Source: TK10-74A sp965217625 (GTDB taxonomy: Bacteria; Chloroflexota; Dehalococcoidia; Bin125). From it: DNA of 64,000 bases. The notes under the pieces are model-generated. The model saw only the letters and a program-made list of their open reading frames with translations, was not told where the DNA came from and made no database searches. The translations under genes were made by a program, and so were the position numbers. The stretch lies in assembly GCA_965217625.1 (NCBI GenBank), contig OZ244557.1:1178001-1242000 (forward strand). The letters are read 5' to 3'. Positions 53,885 through 62,110 of the stretch are shown one piece after another (position 1 is the first letter of the stretch; every line of letters starts with the position of its first letter).

Positions 53885-54997
53885 ATGCCCCACATCTCCG
53901 GCCCCTCCGACGGACCGGTCGCCGTGACGGGCGCATCCGGCTACATCGGAGCGCAAGTCGTCAAGAACCTGATCGATGCCGGCTACACGGTCCGGGGTTG
54001 CGTACGCGATGCGACCCGGCAGGACAAGGTTGGCTACCTCGAGGCGATGAATGACCAGGGGCCGGGCAGCGTGGAGGTCTTTTCGCGCGACCTCTTCCAG
54101 GCCGGCGATGGGGTCTACGACGACGTGTTCGCGGGCTGCAGCGCCGTCTTCCACGTCGCCGCGGATATCGGCAGCGACCCCCGGTACGGGGAGCGCACTC
54201 CGCAGCGCACGTTCGACGGCTGCATGACCGTCACCAAGGGCGTCCTGGAGTCGTGCGGCAGGGCGGGCAGCGTTCAACGCGTGGTCTACACGTCGTCCTG
54301 CGCGGCGGTCATGGGCTTGGGCCCCGGCGGCCGCTCCGGCGAGGGGCACGAGTACGACGACGATGACTGGGCCGGCGCGGGTCCGTACGACACGATCGAG
54401 GAGCGCTGGACCGTCACCAGCCCGCGCAGCGGGGCGGTCCACAAGCTGTGGACGCTGGAGCGCCAGCCCTACGCGATGGGCAAGGTGGAGGCGGAACAGT
54501 ACGCCTACCGATGGGGGGCCGAGACGGGGATCGACGTGGTCACCTCCAATCCCTGCCATGTGCTGGGCCCGCTGATGGGCACAGCGCACAACACCACCTG
54601 GCAGAAGCGCATTTGCGACATGCTGATGGGCGAAGGCGGCCATGAGGGCCGCGACAACATCCTCTGGAACATCGTCGACAACCGCGATATCGCCGAATCG
54701 CAGCGCTTGATGGCGACGAGCGACATCGCCACCAACGGCTCGCGCTACATGCTGGTCGCGACCGACGAGTCGGGCGAACTCACGGCCCAGGAGTTGATCG
54801 ACACGCTGCGGGAGATGTACCCGGACATCGATATCGCGGGCGACTACGTGCCGCCGCCGACGCCCGATACGCCGCGCGCCAAGTGCGGCAAGGCGATCCA
54901 GGAGCTGGGTCTGCGAACGCACAGCGTCCGTGACACGCTGGCGGCGACGGTGGATTCGTTGATCGACGCCGCCGGCGTCGCGCCGAAGATGCGCTAG
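53885..54997 (+). CDS. Extended SDR, dihydroflavonol-4-reductase-like
   Basis: The 370-residue NAD(P)-dependent oxidoreductase has the Rossmann motif VTGASGYIGAQVVKNL, FHVAADI, VYTSS, and the catalytic YxxxK (YAMGK) followed by VTSNPCHVLGPL. An acidic insertion (HEYDDDDWAGAGPYDT) is notable. The substrate is unknown; the family reduces ketones or epimerises sugar nucleotides. ATG 53885 has AAGGA 6 nt upstream. Confidence 0.85.
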   Translation: MPHISGPSDGPVAVTGASGYIGAQVVKNLIDAGYTVRGCVRDATRQDKVGYLEAMNDQGPGSVEVFSRDLFQAGDGVYDDVFAGCSAVFHVAADIGSDPRYGERTPQRTFDGCMTVTKGVLESCGRAGSVQRVVYTSSCAAVMGLGPGGRSGEGHEYDDDDWAGAGPYDTIEERWTVTSPRSGAVHKLWTLERQPYAMGKVEAEQYAYRWGAETGIDVVTSNPCHVLGPLMGTAHNTTWQKRICDMLMGEGGHEGRDNILWNIVDNRDIAESQRLMATSDIATNGSRYMLVATDESGELTAQELIDTLREMYPDIDIAGDYVPPPTPDTPRAKCGKAIQELGLRTHSVRDTLAATVDSLIDAAGVAPKMR

Positions 54998-55110
54998 ACG
55001 CGCAACGGCGTGCCCTGCCGGGATCGATTCCCACGCGGCGATCCCGTAACCTGAAGGCTCCGTCCGGCCCGGCCGCGCGGCGCGTCGCACGACCAGTCGA
55101 GGAGAATTGC

Positions 55111-56193
55111 GTGGATCTGCCCCTCGTCCTGGCGCAGCCGCGGGAAGCGGTGCTGGCCGAGATGCGCGCCGTCGTGGGGGATCGCGCGCTGCCGATCTAT
55201 GGCATGGCGCGCTACGCCCTGGGCTGGCTCGAAGCCGACGGCGCGCCGCGCACGGAGGCGGCCGGCAAGGGCATCCGCCCCGCGCTCGCCGTCCTGGCGG
55301 GGCAGGCGCTCGATCCCTCCGACGCCGCCCGCCGCCGGGCGCTGGCCGGCGCCGCCGCCATCGAGTTCGTGCACAACTTCAGCCTCGTCCACGACGACAT
55401 CCAGGACCGCGACGACGAACGCCACCATCGCGCCACCGTCTGGCGGGTGTGGGGCGAGGCGCAGGCGATCAACGCCGGTGATGCGCTGCGGGAGCTGGGG
55501 CAGATGGCGCTCTCGCGGGCCGGCGCGGCCGGCGCCGACGCCGCGACGGTCCTGGCCGCGGGCGAAACCCTGAACCGCTGCGCGCTGAACATGATCGAGG
55601 GGCAGTACCTGGACCTGGAATACGAGACGCGGCGCGCGGTCGGCGTCGACGAGTACCTGACGATGGTGGAGCACAAGACCGGCGCCCTGCTGGGCTGCAG
55701 CCTGGCGCTCGGCGCGCTGCTGGCCGGCGGCGATCGCGACATCGCCGCCCGGCTCGAGCACGCGGGCCGCTGCCTGGGATTGGCCTTCCAGATCCGCGAC
55801 GACGCGCTGGGCATCTGGGGCGACAGCAGCGCCACCGGCAAGTCGTCGGACAGCGACATCCGGCGGCGCAAGAAGTCGTTCCCCATCGTCTACGCGCTGG
55901 ACGCGGCGGCCGCCGCGTCGCAGGGCGCCGGCGACGACGCCGGGGACGCCCGCGCTACACTGGCGCGCGTCTACGTCCGGGACGCTGCCGGCGACGGTGC
56001 GCCGGTCGGCGACGCCGACGTGCGCGACGTCATCCGGGCGCTCGACACGCTGGGCGCGCGGGCGGCGGCCGAGCAGGCCGCCGGCGTCCACTACGACGGC
56101 TTCCTCGCGGCGCTCGCCGGCTGCGGCCTGCGCGAGCCGGGCCGCGCGGCGCTCGAGGAGGCGGGGCGGTTCATCGTGCAGCGCGAGCACTAA
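55111..56193 (+). CDS. Polyprenyl (farnesyl/geranylgeranyl-type) diphosphate synthase
   Basis: The 360-residue trans-prenyltransferase has the first aspartate-rich motif DDIQD (95-99), KGIRPALAVLAG, the KTGALLGCS segment and the second aspartate motif FQIRDDALGIWGD (Asp230-231). As first gene of the hopanoid operon it most likely supplies FPP for squalene, but chain length cannot be read safely. GTG 55111 has GAGGAG upstream. Confidence 0.92.
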   Translation: MDLPLVLAQPREAVLAEMRAVVGDRALPIYGMARYALGWLEADGAPRTEAAGKGIRPALAVLAGQALDPSDAARRRALAGAAAIEFVHNFSLVHDDIQDRDDERHHRATVWRVWGEAQAINAGDALRELGQMALSRAGAAGADAATVLAAGETLNRCALNMIEGQYLDLEYETRRAVGVDEYLTMVEHKTGALLGCSLALGALLAGGDRDIAARLEHAGRCLGLAFQIRDDALGIWGDSSATGKSSDSDIRRRKKSFPIVYALDAAAAASQGAGDDAGDARATLARVYVRDAAGDGAPVGDADVRDVIRALDTLGARAAAEQAAGVHYDGFLAALAGCGLREPGRAALEEAGRFIVQREH

Positions 56194-56203
56194 GGAGTCC
56201 GCC

Positions 56204-58156
56204 ATGACGAGCAGTCGCGCCGCGGCCCGCGTCAACGGCCGCCAACTCTCGGCCGCGATCGACGGCGCGACGCGCTGGCTGCTCGACGACCAGCACGGCG
56301 ACGGCTACTGGTGGGGCGAACTCGAAGCCAACGTGTCGATCACGGCGGAGTATTTGCTGCTCACGCACCACCTGGGCATCGCCGACCGCGAGGTGTGGGC
56401 GAAGATCGGCCGCTACCTGCGGCGGCACCAGCACCCGGAGGGCTATTGGTCGCAGTGGTACGGCGGCCCGGGCGAGCTGAGCACGACGATCGAGGCCTAC
56501 TTCGCGCTGAAGCTGGCCGGCGAGGATCCCGACGCCCCGCACATGGTGCGCGCGCGCGACTGGGTGCGGGACAACGGCGGCATCGCCCGGGCGCGCGTCT
56601 TCACGAAGCTCTGGCTGGCCCTCTTCGACCAGTACGACTGGGACCGCCTGCCGGCCATGCCGCCCTGGCTCGTGCTGCTGCCCCGCTGGTTCCCGTTCAA
56701 CATCTACGAGTTCGCCTCCTGGGCGCGCGCGACCATCGTGGCGATCACGGTCGTCTTCAGCCTGCGGCCCACGGCCACCGTGCCGGCCGGCGCGGGCGTC
56801 CAGGAGTTGTGGTGCGACCCAAAGCAGCGGCGCGACTTCGCCGTCCGCCGGCCGCGCAACCCGCTGAGCTGGGCGGGCTTCTTCTCGGGCCTCGACAGCG
56901 TCCTGCGGGTGCTGGAGCGCAACCACGTGCGGCCGCTGCATCATCGGGCGCTGGGCACGGCCGAGCGCTGGCTGCTCGACCGCCAGGAGGCCGACGGCTC
57001 CTGGGCCGGCATCCAGCCGCCCTGGGTCTACGCGCTGCTCGCTCTGCGCGCGCTGGGCTACCCGCTCGACCACCCCGTCATGCAGCAGGGGCTGGCGGGC
57101 TTCCGCGGCTTCACCCGCGAGGAGCCCGTCCCGGACGCGACCGCCCCCGACGCGCCGCGCATGCTGTGGACCGAGCCCTGCCTGTCGCCCGTCTGGGATA
57201 CCTGCCTGGCCGCGATCGCGCTGCAGGACGCCGGGCTCCCCGCCGACCACCCCGCGCTCGTCCGGGCCGGCGAGTGGATGCTGCAGGAGCAGGTCTTCAG
57301 CGGCGGCGACTGGCAGGTGAAAAACCCCGACACGCCCCCCGGCGGCTGGGCCTTCGAGTTTGAGAACGATGTCTACCCCGACATCGATGACTCCGCGTTC
57401 GTGCTGCTGGCGCTCGACGACATCGCGCTGCCCGACGAGGCGGCCAAACGCCGCGCGATCCACGCGGGCCTGCGCTGGACGTTGTCGATGCAGTCCGAGG
57501 ACGGCGGCTGGGGCGCCTTCGACGTCGACAACACCGCGGAGTTCCTGACCAAGATCCCCTTCGCCGACTTCGGCGCGACGATCGACCCGCCCACGGCCGA
57601 CGTCACCGCCCACGTGCTGGAGTTGCTGGGGCGGCTGGGCTACCGGGGGGCGTTCCCGCCGGCCGCGCGCGGGCTGCGCTTCCTCGCCGACCTGCAGGAG
57701 CCGGACGGATCGTGGTGGGGGCGCTGGGGCGTGAACTACCTCTACGGGCTGGGCGCCGTGCTGCCAGCGCTGCAGGCGCTGGGCGAGCCGATGTCGCAGC
57801 CGGCGGTGCTGAAGGCGGTCGATTGGCTGCACCGCCATCAGCTGCCCGACGGCGGCTGGGGCGAGGGCTGCGAGACGTACGCCGAGCCGCGCCTGGCCGG
57901 CGGCGGCCCCTCGACGCCGTCGCAGACGGCCTGGGCGCTGATGGCGTTGATCGCGGCCGGCGAGGCGGCGTCGGACTCCGTCACGCGGGGCGTCCGCTAC
58001 CTGCTCGATCGCCAGCGCCCCGACGGCACGTGGGACGAGCCCGAGTTCACCGGCACTGGCTTCTCGACCGACTTCATGATCAACTACCACCTCTACCGGC
58101 ACTACTTCCCGCTCATGGCGCTGGGCCGCTACGCGAAGGCGCTGGCCTCCGTCTGA
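56204..58156 (+). CDS. shc: Squalene-hopene cyclase
   Basis: The 650-residue class II triterpene cyclase carries repeated QW motifs (for example GYWSQWYGG, GSWAGIQPPW, GGWGAFDVDNT, GSWWGRWGVNYLYG, GGWGEGCETY). The acid motif DIDDS at 393-397 protonates squalene, in place of the common DVDDT. It converts squalene to hopene at the membrane. ATG 56204 follows AAGGAG. Next come hpnC, hpnD and hpnE. Confidence 0.96.
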   Translation: MTSSRAAARVNGRQLSAAIDGATRWLLDDQHGDGYWWGELEANVSITAEYLLLTHHLGIADREVWAKIGRYLRRHQHPEGYWSQWYGGPGELSTTIEAYFALKLAGEDPDAPHMVRARDWVRDNGGIARARVFTKLWLALFDQYDWDRLPAMPPWLVLLPRWFPFNIYEFASWARATIVAITVVFSLRPTATVPAGAGVQELWCDPKQRRDFAVRRPRNPLSWAGFFSGLDSVLRVLERNHVRPLHHRALGTAERWLLDRQEADGSWAGIQPPWVYALLALRALGYPLDHPVMQQGLAGFRGFTREEPVPDATAPDAPRMLWTEPCLSPVWDTCLAAIALQDAGLPADHPALVRAGEWMLQEQVFSGGDWQVKNPDTPPGGWAFEFENDVYPDIDDSAFVLLALDDIALPDEAAKRRAIHAGLRWTLSMQSEDGGWGAFDVDNTAEFLTKIPFADFGATIDPPTADVTAHVLELLGRLGYRGAFPPAARGLRFLADLQEPDGSWWGRWGVNYLYGLGAVLPALQALGEPMSQPAVLKAVDWLHRHQLPDGGWGEGCETYAEPRLAGGGPSTPSQTAWALMALIAAGEAASDSVTRGVRYLLDRQRPDGTWDEPEFTGTGFSTDFMINYHLYRHYFPLMALGRYAKALASV

Positions 58157-58275
58157 CGCCGGGGCGGGGCGCCGGCGGGGCGTCGCGCTGGCCGGCATCG
58201 GGTAAGGTGCCCCTAGCAACCGCCAGACGACCGGCCCGCGGCTGCGGACCGCGGGCGTGGGGTGGGGGGACGACC

Positions 58276-59220
58276 GTGATCGCCAGCGCGCGGCCCCCGG
58301 ACGTCGCGAATCCGATCGAGGCCGGCTTCGACATCGCCGCGACGCCGGAGGCCGCCGCGCGCTGGTGCGAGCGCTACGCCCGCCGCCAGTACGAGAACTT
58401 CACGGTCGTCTCGCGGTTCCTGCCGGGCTCGCTGCGGCCTGCCATGTTCACGGTCTACGCGTTCTGCCGCTTCACCGACGACCTCGGCGACGAGGCGGCG
58501 GGCGACGCCGCCGATCGCGGCGCCGCGCGCCTCGCCCTGCTCGACGAGTGGGAGGCCGAGACCGACCGCGCGTTCGCGCAGGCCAGCCCCCCTCCCCGCC
58601 ACCCGATCAGCGTCGCGCTGCGCCGGGTCGCGCAGGAGGCGCCGCTCAACCCCGAGAGCTTCCGCCGCCTGATCGAGGCCAACCGCATCGACCAGCGGCA
58701 GTCGCGCAACGAGACGTTCGCCGACGTGCTGCACTACTGCGAGCACTCGGCCAACCCGGTCGGCGAGATGGTGCTGGCGCTGTTCGGCTACACCGACGCC
58801 GCGCGCCTGCGCCTCTCCGACGCCACCTGCACGGCGCTGCAGCTGGCCAACCACTGGCAGGACGTCGCCCGCGACTACCGCGCCGGCCGCATCTACCTGC
58901 CGCTCGACGACCTGGCGCGCTTCGGGGTCGAGGAGGCGCAGATCGCGGAGGGGCGCTGCGACGCCAACTTCCGCGCCCTGATGCGGTTCGAGGTCGACCG
59001 CGCCGAGAGCTTCTTCCGCGAGGGCCTGCCGCTGATCGAGATGGTGGATCGGCCGCTGCGCGTCGACCTGCAACTCTTCAGCGACGGCGGCCGGGGCGTG
59101 CTGCGCGCCATCGAGGGGCAGCGCTACGACGTCCTGCGTCATCGGCCCACGGTGTCCGGCCCGCACAAGGCCTGGCTCGCGCTGCGGGCGCTCTCGCGCC
59201 ACCGGCTCGGGATCGGCTGA
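58276..59220 (+). CDS. hpnC: HpnC, squalene synthase-like (hydroxysqualene synthase)
   Basis: The 314-residue trans-isoprenyl-diphosphate synthase has ENFTVVSRFLP, the first Asp motif FCRFTDDLGDE, RIDQRQ, and LQLANHWQDVARDYRAGRIYLP. In the three-step bacterial squalene route HpnC converts presqualene-PP to hydroxysqualene. GTG 58276 is chosen (GGGGGA upstream); the preceding 119 bp after shc hold no gene. Confidence 0.93.
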   Translation: MIASARPPDVANPIEAGFDIAATPEAAARWCERYARRQYENFTVVSRFLPGSLRPAMFTVYAFCRFTDDLGDEAAGDAADRGAARLALLDEWEAETDRAFAQASPPPRHPISVALRRVAQEAPLNPESFRRLIEANRIDQRQSRNETFADVLHYCEHSANPVGEMVLALFGYTDAARLRLSDATCTALQLANHWQDVARDYRAGRIYLPLDDLARFGVEEAQIAEGRCDANFRALMRFEVDRAESFFREGLPLIEMVDRPLRVDLQLFSDGGRGVLRAIEGQRYDVLRHRPTVSGPHKAWLALRALSRHRLGIG

Positions 59221-59224
59221 GGCC

Positions 59225-60148
59225 ATGGCCATCGACGCGCCCGGCCCGACCGTCGCCGGCGCCTACGCCGAATGCCGCGCCTTCACCAAGCGCCGGGCGA
59301 CGAACTTCTACTACGCCTTCGCCTCGCTGCCGCGCGACAAGCGCAACGCGATCTACGCCGCCTACGCCTTCGCCGGCAGCGTCGACGACGCCGTCGACGA
59401 GGCCGGATCGCGCGACGTCCGCCTGCGGCGGCTCGACGAGGCGCGGGCCATCCTCGCACAGGCCTACGGCGACCAGCGCCCGGGCCCGGGGGGGCGCCGC
59501 GGAACGAGCTGGCTCGCCGTCGCGCTGGGGGACGCGGTGTCGCGGTTCGCGATCCCGCCGGAGTGCTTCCACGACCTGATCGCCGGCATGCAGCAGGACC
59601 TCGATCAGCGCCGCTACGAGAGCTACGCGGAGTTGCTCGACTACTGCTACAAGGCGGCCTCGGTGATCGGGCTGATCTGCGTCGAGATCTTCGGCTACGA
59701 CCGCTCGCGCGCGGAGCTGGCGCGCGAGGCCGCCATCGACATGGGGCGGGCGCTGCAACTCACGAATATCCTCCGCGACGTGAAGGAGGACGCCGCGCGG
59801 GACCGCATCTACCTCGCCCAGGAGGACCTCAGACGCCACGGCTATGGCGAGAGCGACCTGCTGGAGAGTCGCTACAGCCCGGCGTTCCGCGCGCTCATGG
59901 CCGACTACGCGGGGCGCGCCTTCGCCCTCTACGACAGCGGCCAGCGGCTGATCCCGCTGCTCGACGGCCCCCGCAGCCGCATGTGCTGCAACGGCCTGCA
60001 GGGCGTTTATCGCGGCATCCTCGGCGAGATCGTGAAGCGCGACTACGACGTCTACAGCGCCCGCGTGAGCCCCTCGAAGGTGGGGCGGGCGCTGCTCCTG
60101 TTCCGGCTCTGGATCGGCGGCGCGACGCCGCGGCGGCGTCCCCGTTGA
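59225..60148 (+). CDS. hpnD: HpnD, presqualene diphosphate synthase
   Basis: The 307-residue enzyme has RRATNFYYAFASLPRDKR, the Asp motif GSVDDAVDE and the second motif ALQLTNILRDVKEDAARDRIYL. It joins two FPP to presqualene-PP. It starts 4 bp after hpnC and overlaps hpnE by 4 nt. Confidence 0.94.
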   Translation: MAIDAPGPTVAGAYAECRAFTKRRATNFYYAFASLPRDKRNAIYAAYAFAGSVDDAVDEAGSRDVRLRRLDEARAILAQAYGDQRPGPGGRRGTSWLAVALGDAVSRFAIPPECFHDLIAGMQQDLDQRRYESYAELLDYCYKAASVIGLICVEIFGYDRSRAELAREAAIDMGRALQLTNILRDVKEDAARDRIYLAQEDLRRHGYGESDLLESRYSPAFRALMADYAGRAFALYDSGQRLIPLLDGPRSRMCCNGLQGVYRGILGEIVKRDYDVYSARVSPSKVGRALLLFRLWIGGATPRRRPR

Positions 60149-61518
60149 GCCAGCGCGTCGCCGTCGTCGGGGGTGGGCTGGCGGGCCTGACCTGCGCGCT
60201 GGACCTGGCCGAGGCCGGGCTGGCCACGACGCTGATCGAGCGGCGCCCCTTCGTCGGCGGCAAGACGTTCTCCTTCACCGACCCCGCGAGCGGCGCGGAA
60301 CTCGACAACGGCCAGCACGTCTACCTGCGCTGCTGCACGGCCTACGTGGCGCTGATCGAGCGGCTGGGCCTGCAGGACGACGTCCACCTGCAATCACGAC
60401 TGCGCGTGCCCGTCCTGGATCCCGAGACGGGCGCGGTGGGCGCGATCGCTTCCCTGCCCGGTCCGTTGCCGGCCCCGCTGAATCTGGCCTGGTCGCTGCT
60501 GCGCTTCCCGCACCTGCGCCGGCGCGAGCGACTGGCGCTGGGACGCGCGGCGCTGCCCCTGCTGCGCATGCCGGACGACGCGCGCCGGCGCCTGGACGGT
60601 CGCAGCTTCGGCGACTGGCTGCGCGCGCATGGGCAGTCGCAGCGCGTCATCGAGCGCTTCTGGGACCTGATCATCCTGCCCACCTGCAACGACACGTCCG
60701 ACGCCGTCAGCGCCGCGCAGGCCGCCTACGTGCTCAAGACCGGCCTCCTGCAGGACGCGCACGGCGCCGACATCGGCGTGGCGCGGGTGGGGCTGTCGCG
60801 CTTCGCGGAGGCGGCGCGGGAGCGCTTCGAGGCGGCGGGCGGGCGGACGCGACTGGGGACGCGCGCCGTCGGCCTCGTCGATCGGGACGGCCGGGCGGGC
60901 GGCGTCGCGCTGGCCGGCGGGCCCGTCGAGGCCGACGCCGTCGTGCTGGCCCTGCCGCCGAATCAGGCGTCGGCGCTGCTGCCCGGCGACTGGCGCGGCC
61001 GGCGCGGCCTCGACGCCCTCGACGCGTTCCGCTACAGCCCGATCGTCAACGTGCACCTGCGCTGGGACCGGCCGCTGCTGCGCGACGACTTCGTGGCCGT
61101 CCTCGACCCCGACGTGCAGTACGTCTTCAATCGCACGCGCATCGGCGGGCGGGGCGACACCGAGTCCGACGGCGGTCAGTGGATCACGGTCTCGCTCTCG
61201 GGCGCGCACGTGCAGGCCGCTCTGCCCCAGGCGGACGTCGCGGCGACGACGATCGCGGCGCTGCGGCGCGCCTTCCCCCCGCCGCGCGGCGCCCCGCCGC
61301 CGGCCGTGACGCACTGGCGCGTGGTCAAGGAGATGGAGGCGACGTTCCGGCCCGCGCCGGGCGTCGCGGCGCTGCGCCCCGGGCCCGTGACCAGCGTCGA
61401 GCGGCTCTTCCTGGCGGGCGCGTGGACGGACACCCAGTGGCCGGCGACGATGGAGTCGGCGGTGCGCAGCGGCCACGCCGCCGCCGCGGCCTGCCGCACG
61501 GCCCTCGCCGGAGTCTGA
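60145..61518 (+). CDS. hpnE: HpnE, hydroxysqualene dehydroxylase
   Basis: The 457-residue amine-oxidase-type flavoprotein has the FAD motif VAVVGGGLAGLTCAL, then GGKTFSF, DNGQHVYLRCC, WDLIILPTCND and a C-terminal FLAGAWTDTQWPATMESAVRSG. It reduces hydroxysqualene to squalene for Shc. The TTG at 60145 overlaps the hpnD stop and is the only start that keeps the Rossmann motif without a long extension. Confidence 0.92.
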   Translation: MSQRVAVVGGGLAGLTCALDLAEAGLATTLIERRPFVGGKTFSFTDPASGAELDNGQHVYLRCCTAYVALIERLGLQDDVHLQSRLRVPVLDPETGAVGAIASLPGPLPAPLNLAWSLLRFPHLRRRERLALGRAALPLLRMPDDARRRLDGRSFGDWLRAHGQSQRVIERFWDLIILPTCNDTSDAVSAAQAAYVLKTGLLQDAHGADIGVARVGLSRFAEAARERFEAAGGRTRLGTRAVGLVDRDGRAGGVALAGGPVEADAVVLALPPNQASALLPGDWRGRRGLDALDAFRYSPIVNVHLRWDRPLLRDDFVAVLDPDVQYVFNRTRIGGRGDTESDGGQWITVSLSGAHVQAALPQADVAATTIAALRRAFPPPRGAPPPAVTHWRVVKEMEATFRPAPGVAALRPGPVTSVERLFLAGAWTDTQWPATMESAVRSGHAAAAACRTALAGV

Positions 61519-62064
61519 TCAGCGCAGCGGCCGCATCCCGCGCGACTCCCGCCAGCCGTTGACGGCGCGCAGCAGCCGCGCGTCGCCGACGAGGAAGCGC
61601 GACAGCGCCCCGGTGCTCAGCCCCACGCGCTCCGCCGTCTCCGAGACGGAGCCATCGACCGCCACGAAGAGGTCCAGCAGCGCCTGCACGCCGGTCCAGT
61701 AGTCGCGATGCTTGGGGCCGATGCGGTCGCGCGCCTTGCGGCCGGGCACGGGCGGCAGGATCGCCTCCAGCGAGGCGGTCGGCGTGTACCGCTCCAGCGC
61801 CACCGGGCGGCGATGCTCGAGCGCGATCGTGGCGCGCAGCCTCCGCAGCGCCCGCTCGCGGTTGCGCAACTGCGAGCGCTGCTCGGAGGCCTGCGCCACG
61901 AGGCCGGTCGGGCCGTGCGTGAGGCGCACGGCCGTGTCGCGCCGGTTGCGATGCTGCCCGCCCGGCCCCGACACGCGCAGCGTCTCGAAACGGCACTGCC
62001 GCAGCAGCGCCGCGTCGGACAGCGAGAGGTAGTCGGCGGCGGCCATGCGCCGATCTTCGCGCAT
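61519..62064 (-). CDS. Release-factor-like GGQ protein with C-terminal helix-turn-helix
   Basis: The 181-residue protein has an RF-1 catalytic domain with GPGGQHRNR (GGQ at 35-37) and the basic helix QLRNRERALRRLR. It lacks the codon-recognition domains, as in ArfB/ICT1-type ribosome-rescue factors. Unlike ArfB it ends in an HTH-like segment (GSVSETAERVGLSTGALSRFLV, then VNGWRESRGMRPLR). ATG 62064 or ATG 62046. It is tail-to-tail with hpnE. Confidence 0.85.
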   Translation of the reverse strand: MREDRRMAAADYLSLSDAALLRQCRFETLRVSGPGGQHRNRRDTAVRLTHGPTGLVAQASEQRSQLRNRERALRRLRATIALEHRRPVALERYTPTASLEAILPPVPGRKARDRIGPKHRDYWTGVQALLDLFVAVDGSVSETAERVGLSTGALSRFLVGDARLLRAVNGWRESRGMRPLR

Positions 62065-62110
62065 CGGCGCGCCATCGGCGAGGCGATGGCGTCCCGCCTA
62101 CCTCTCCCCC

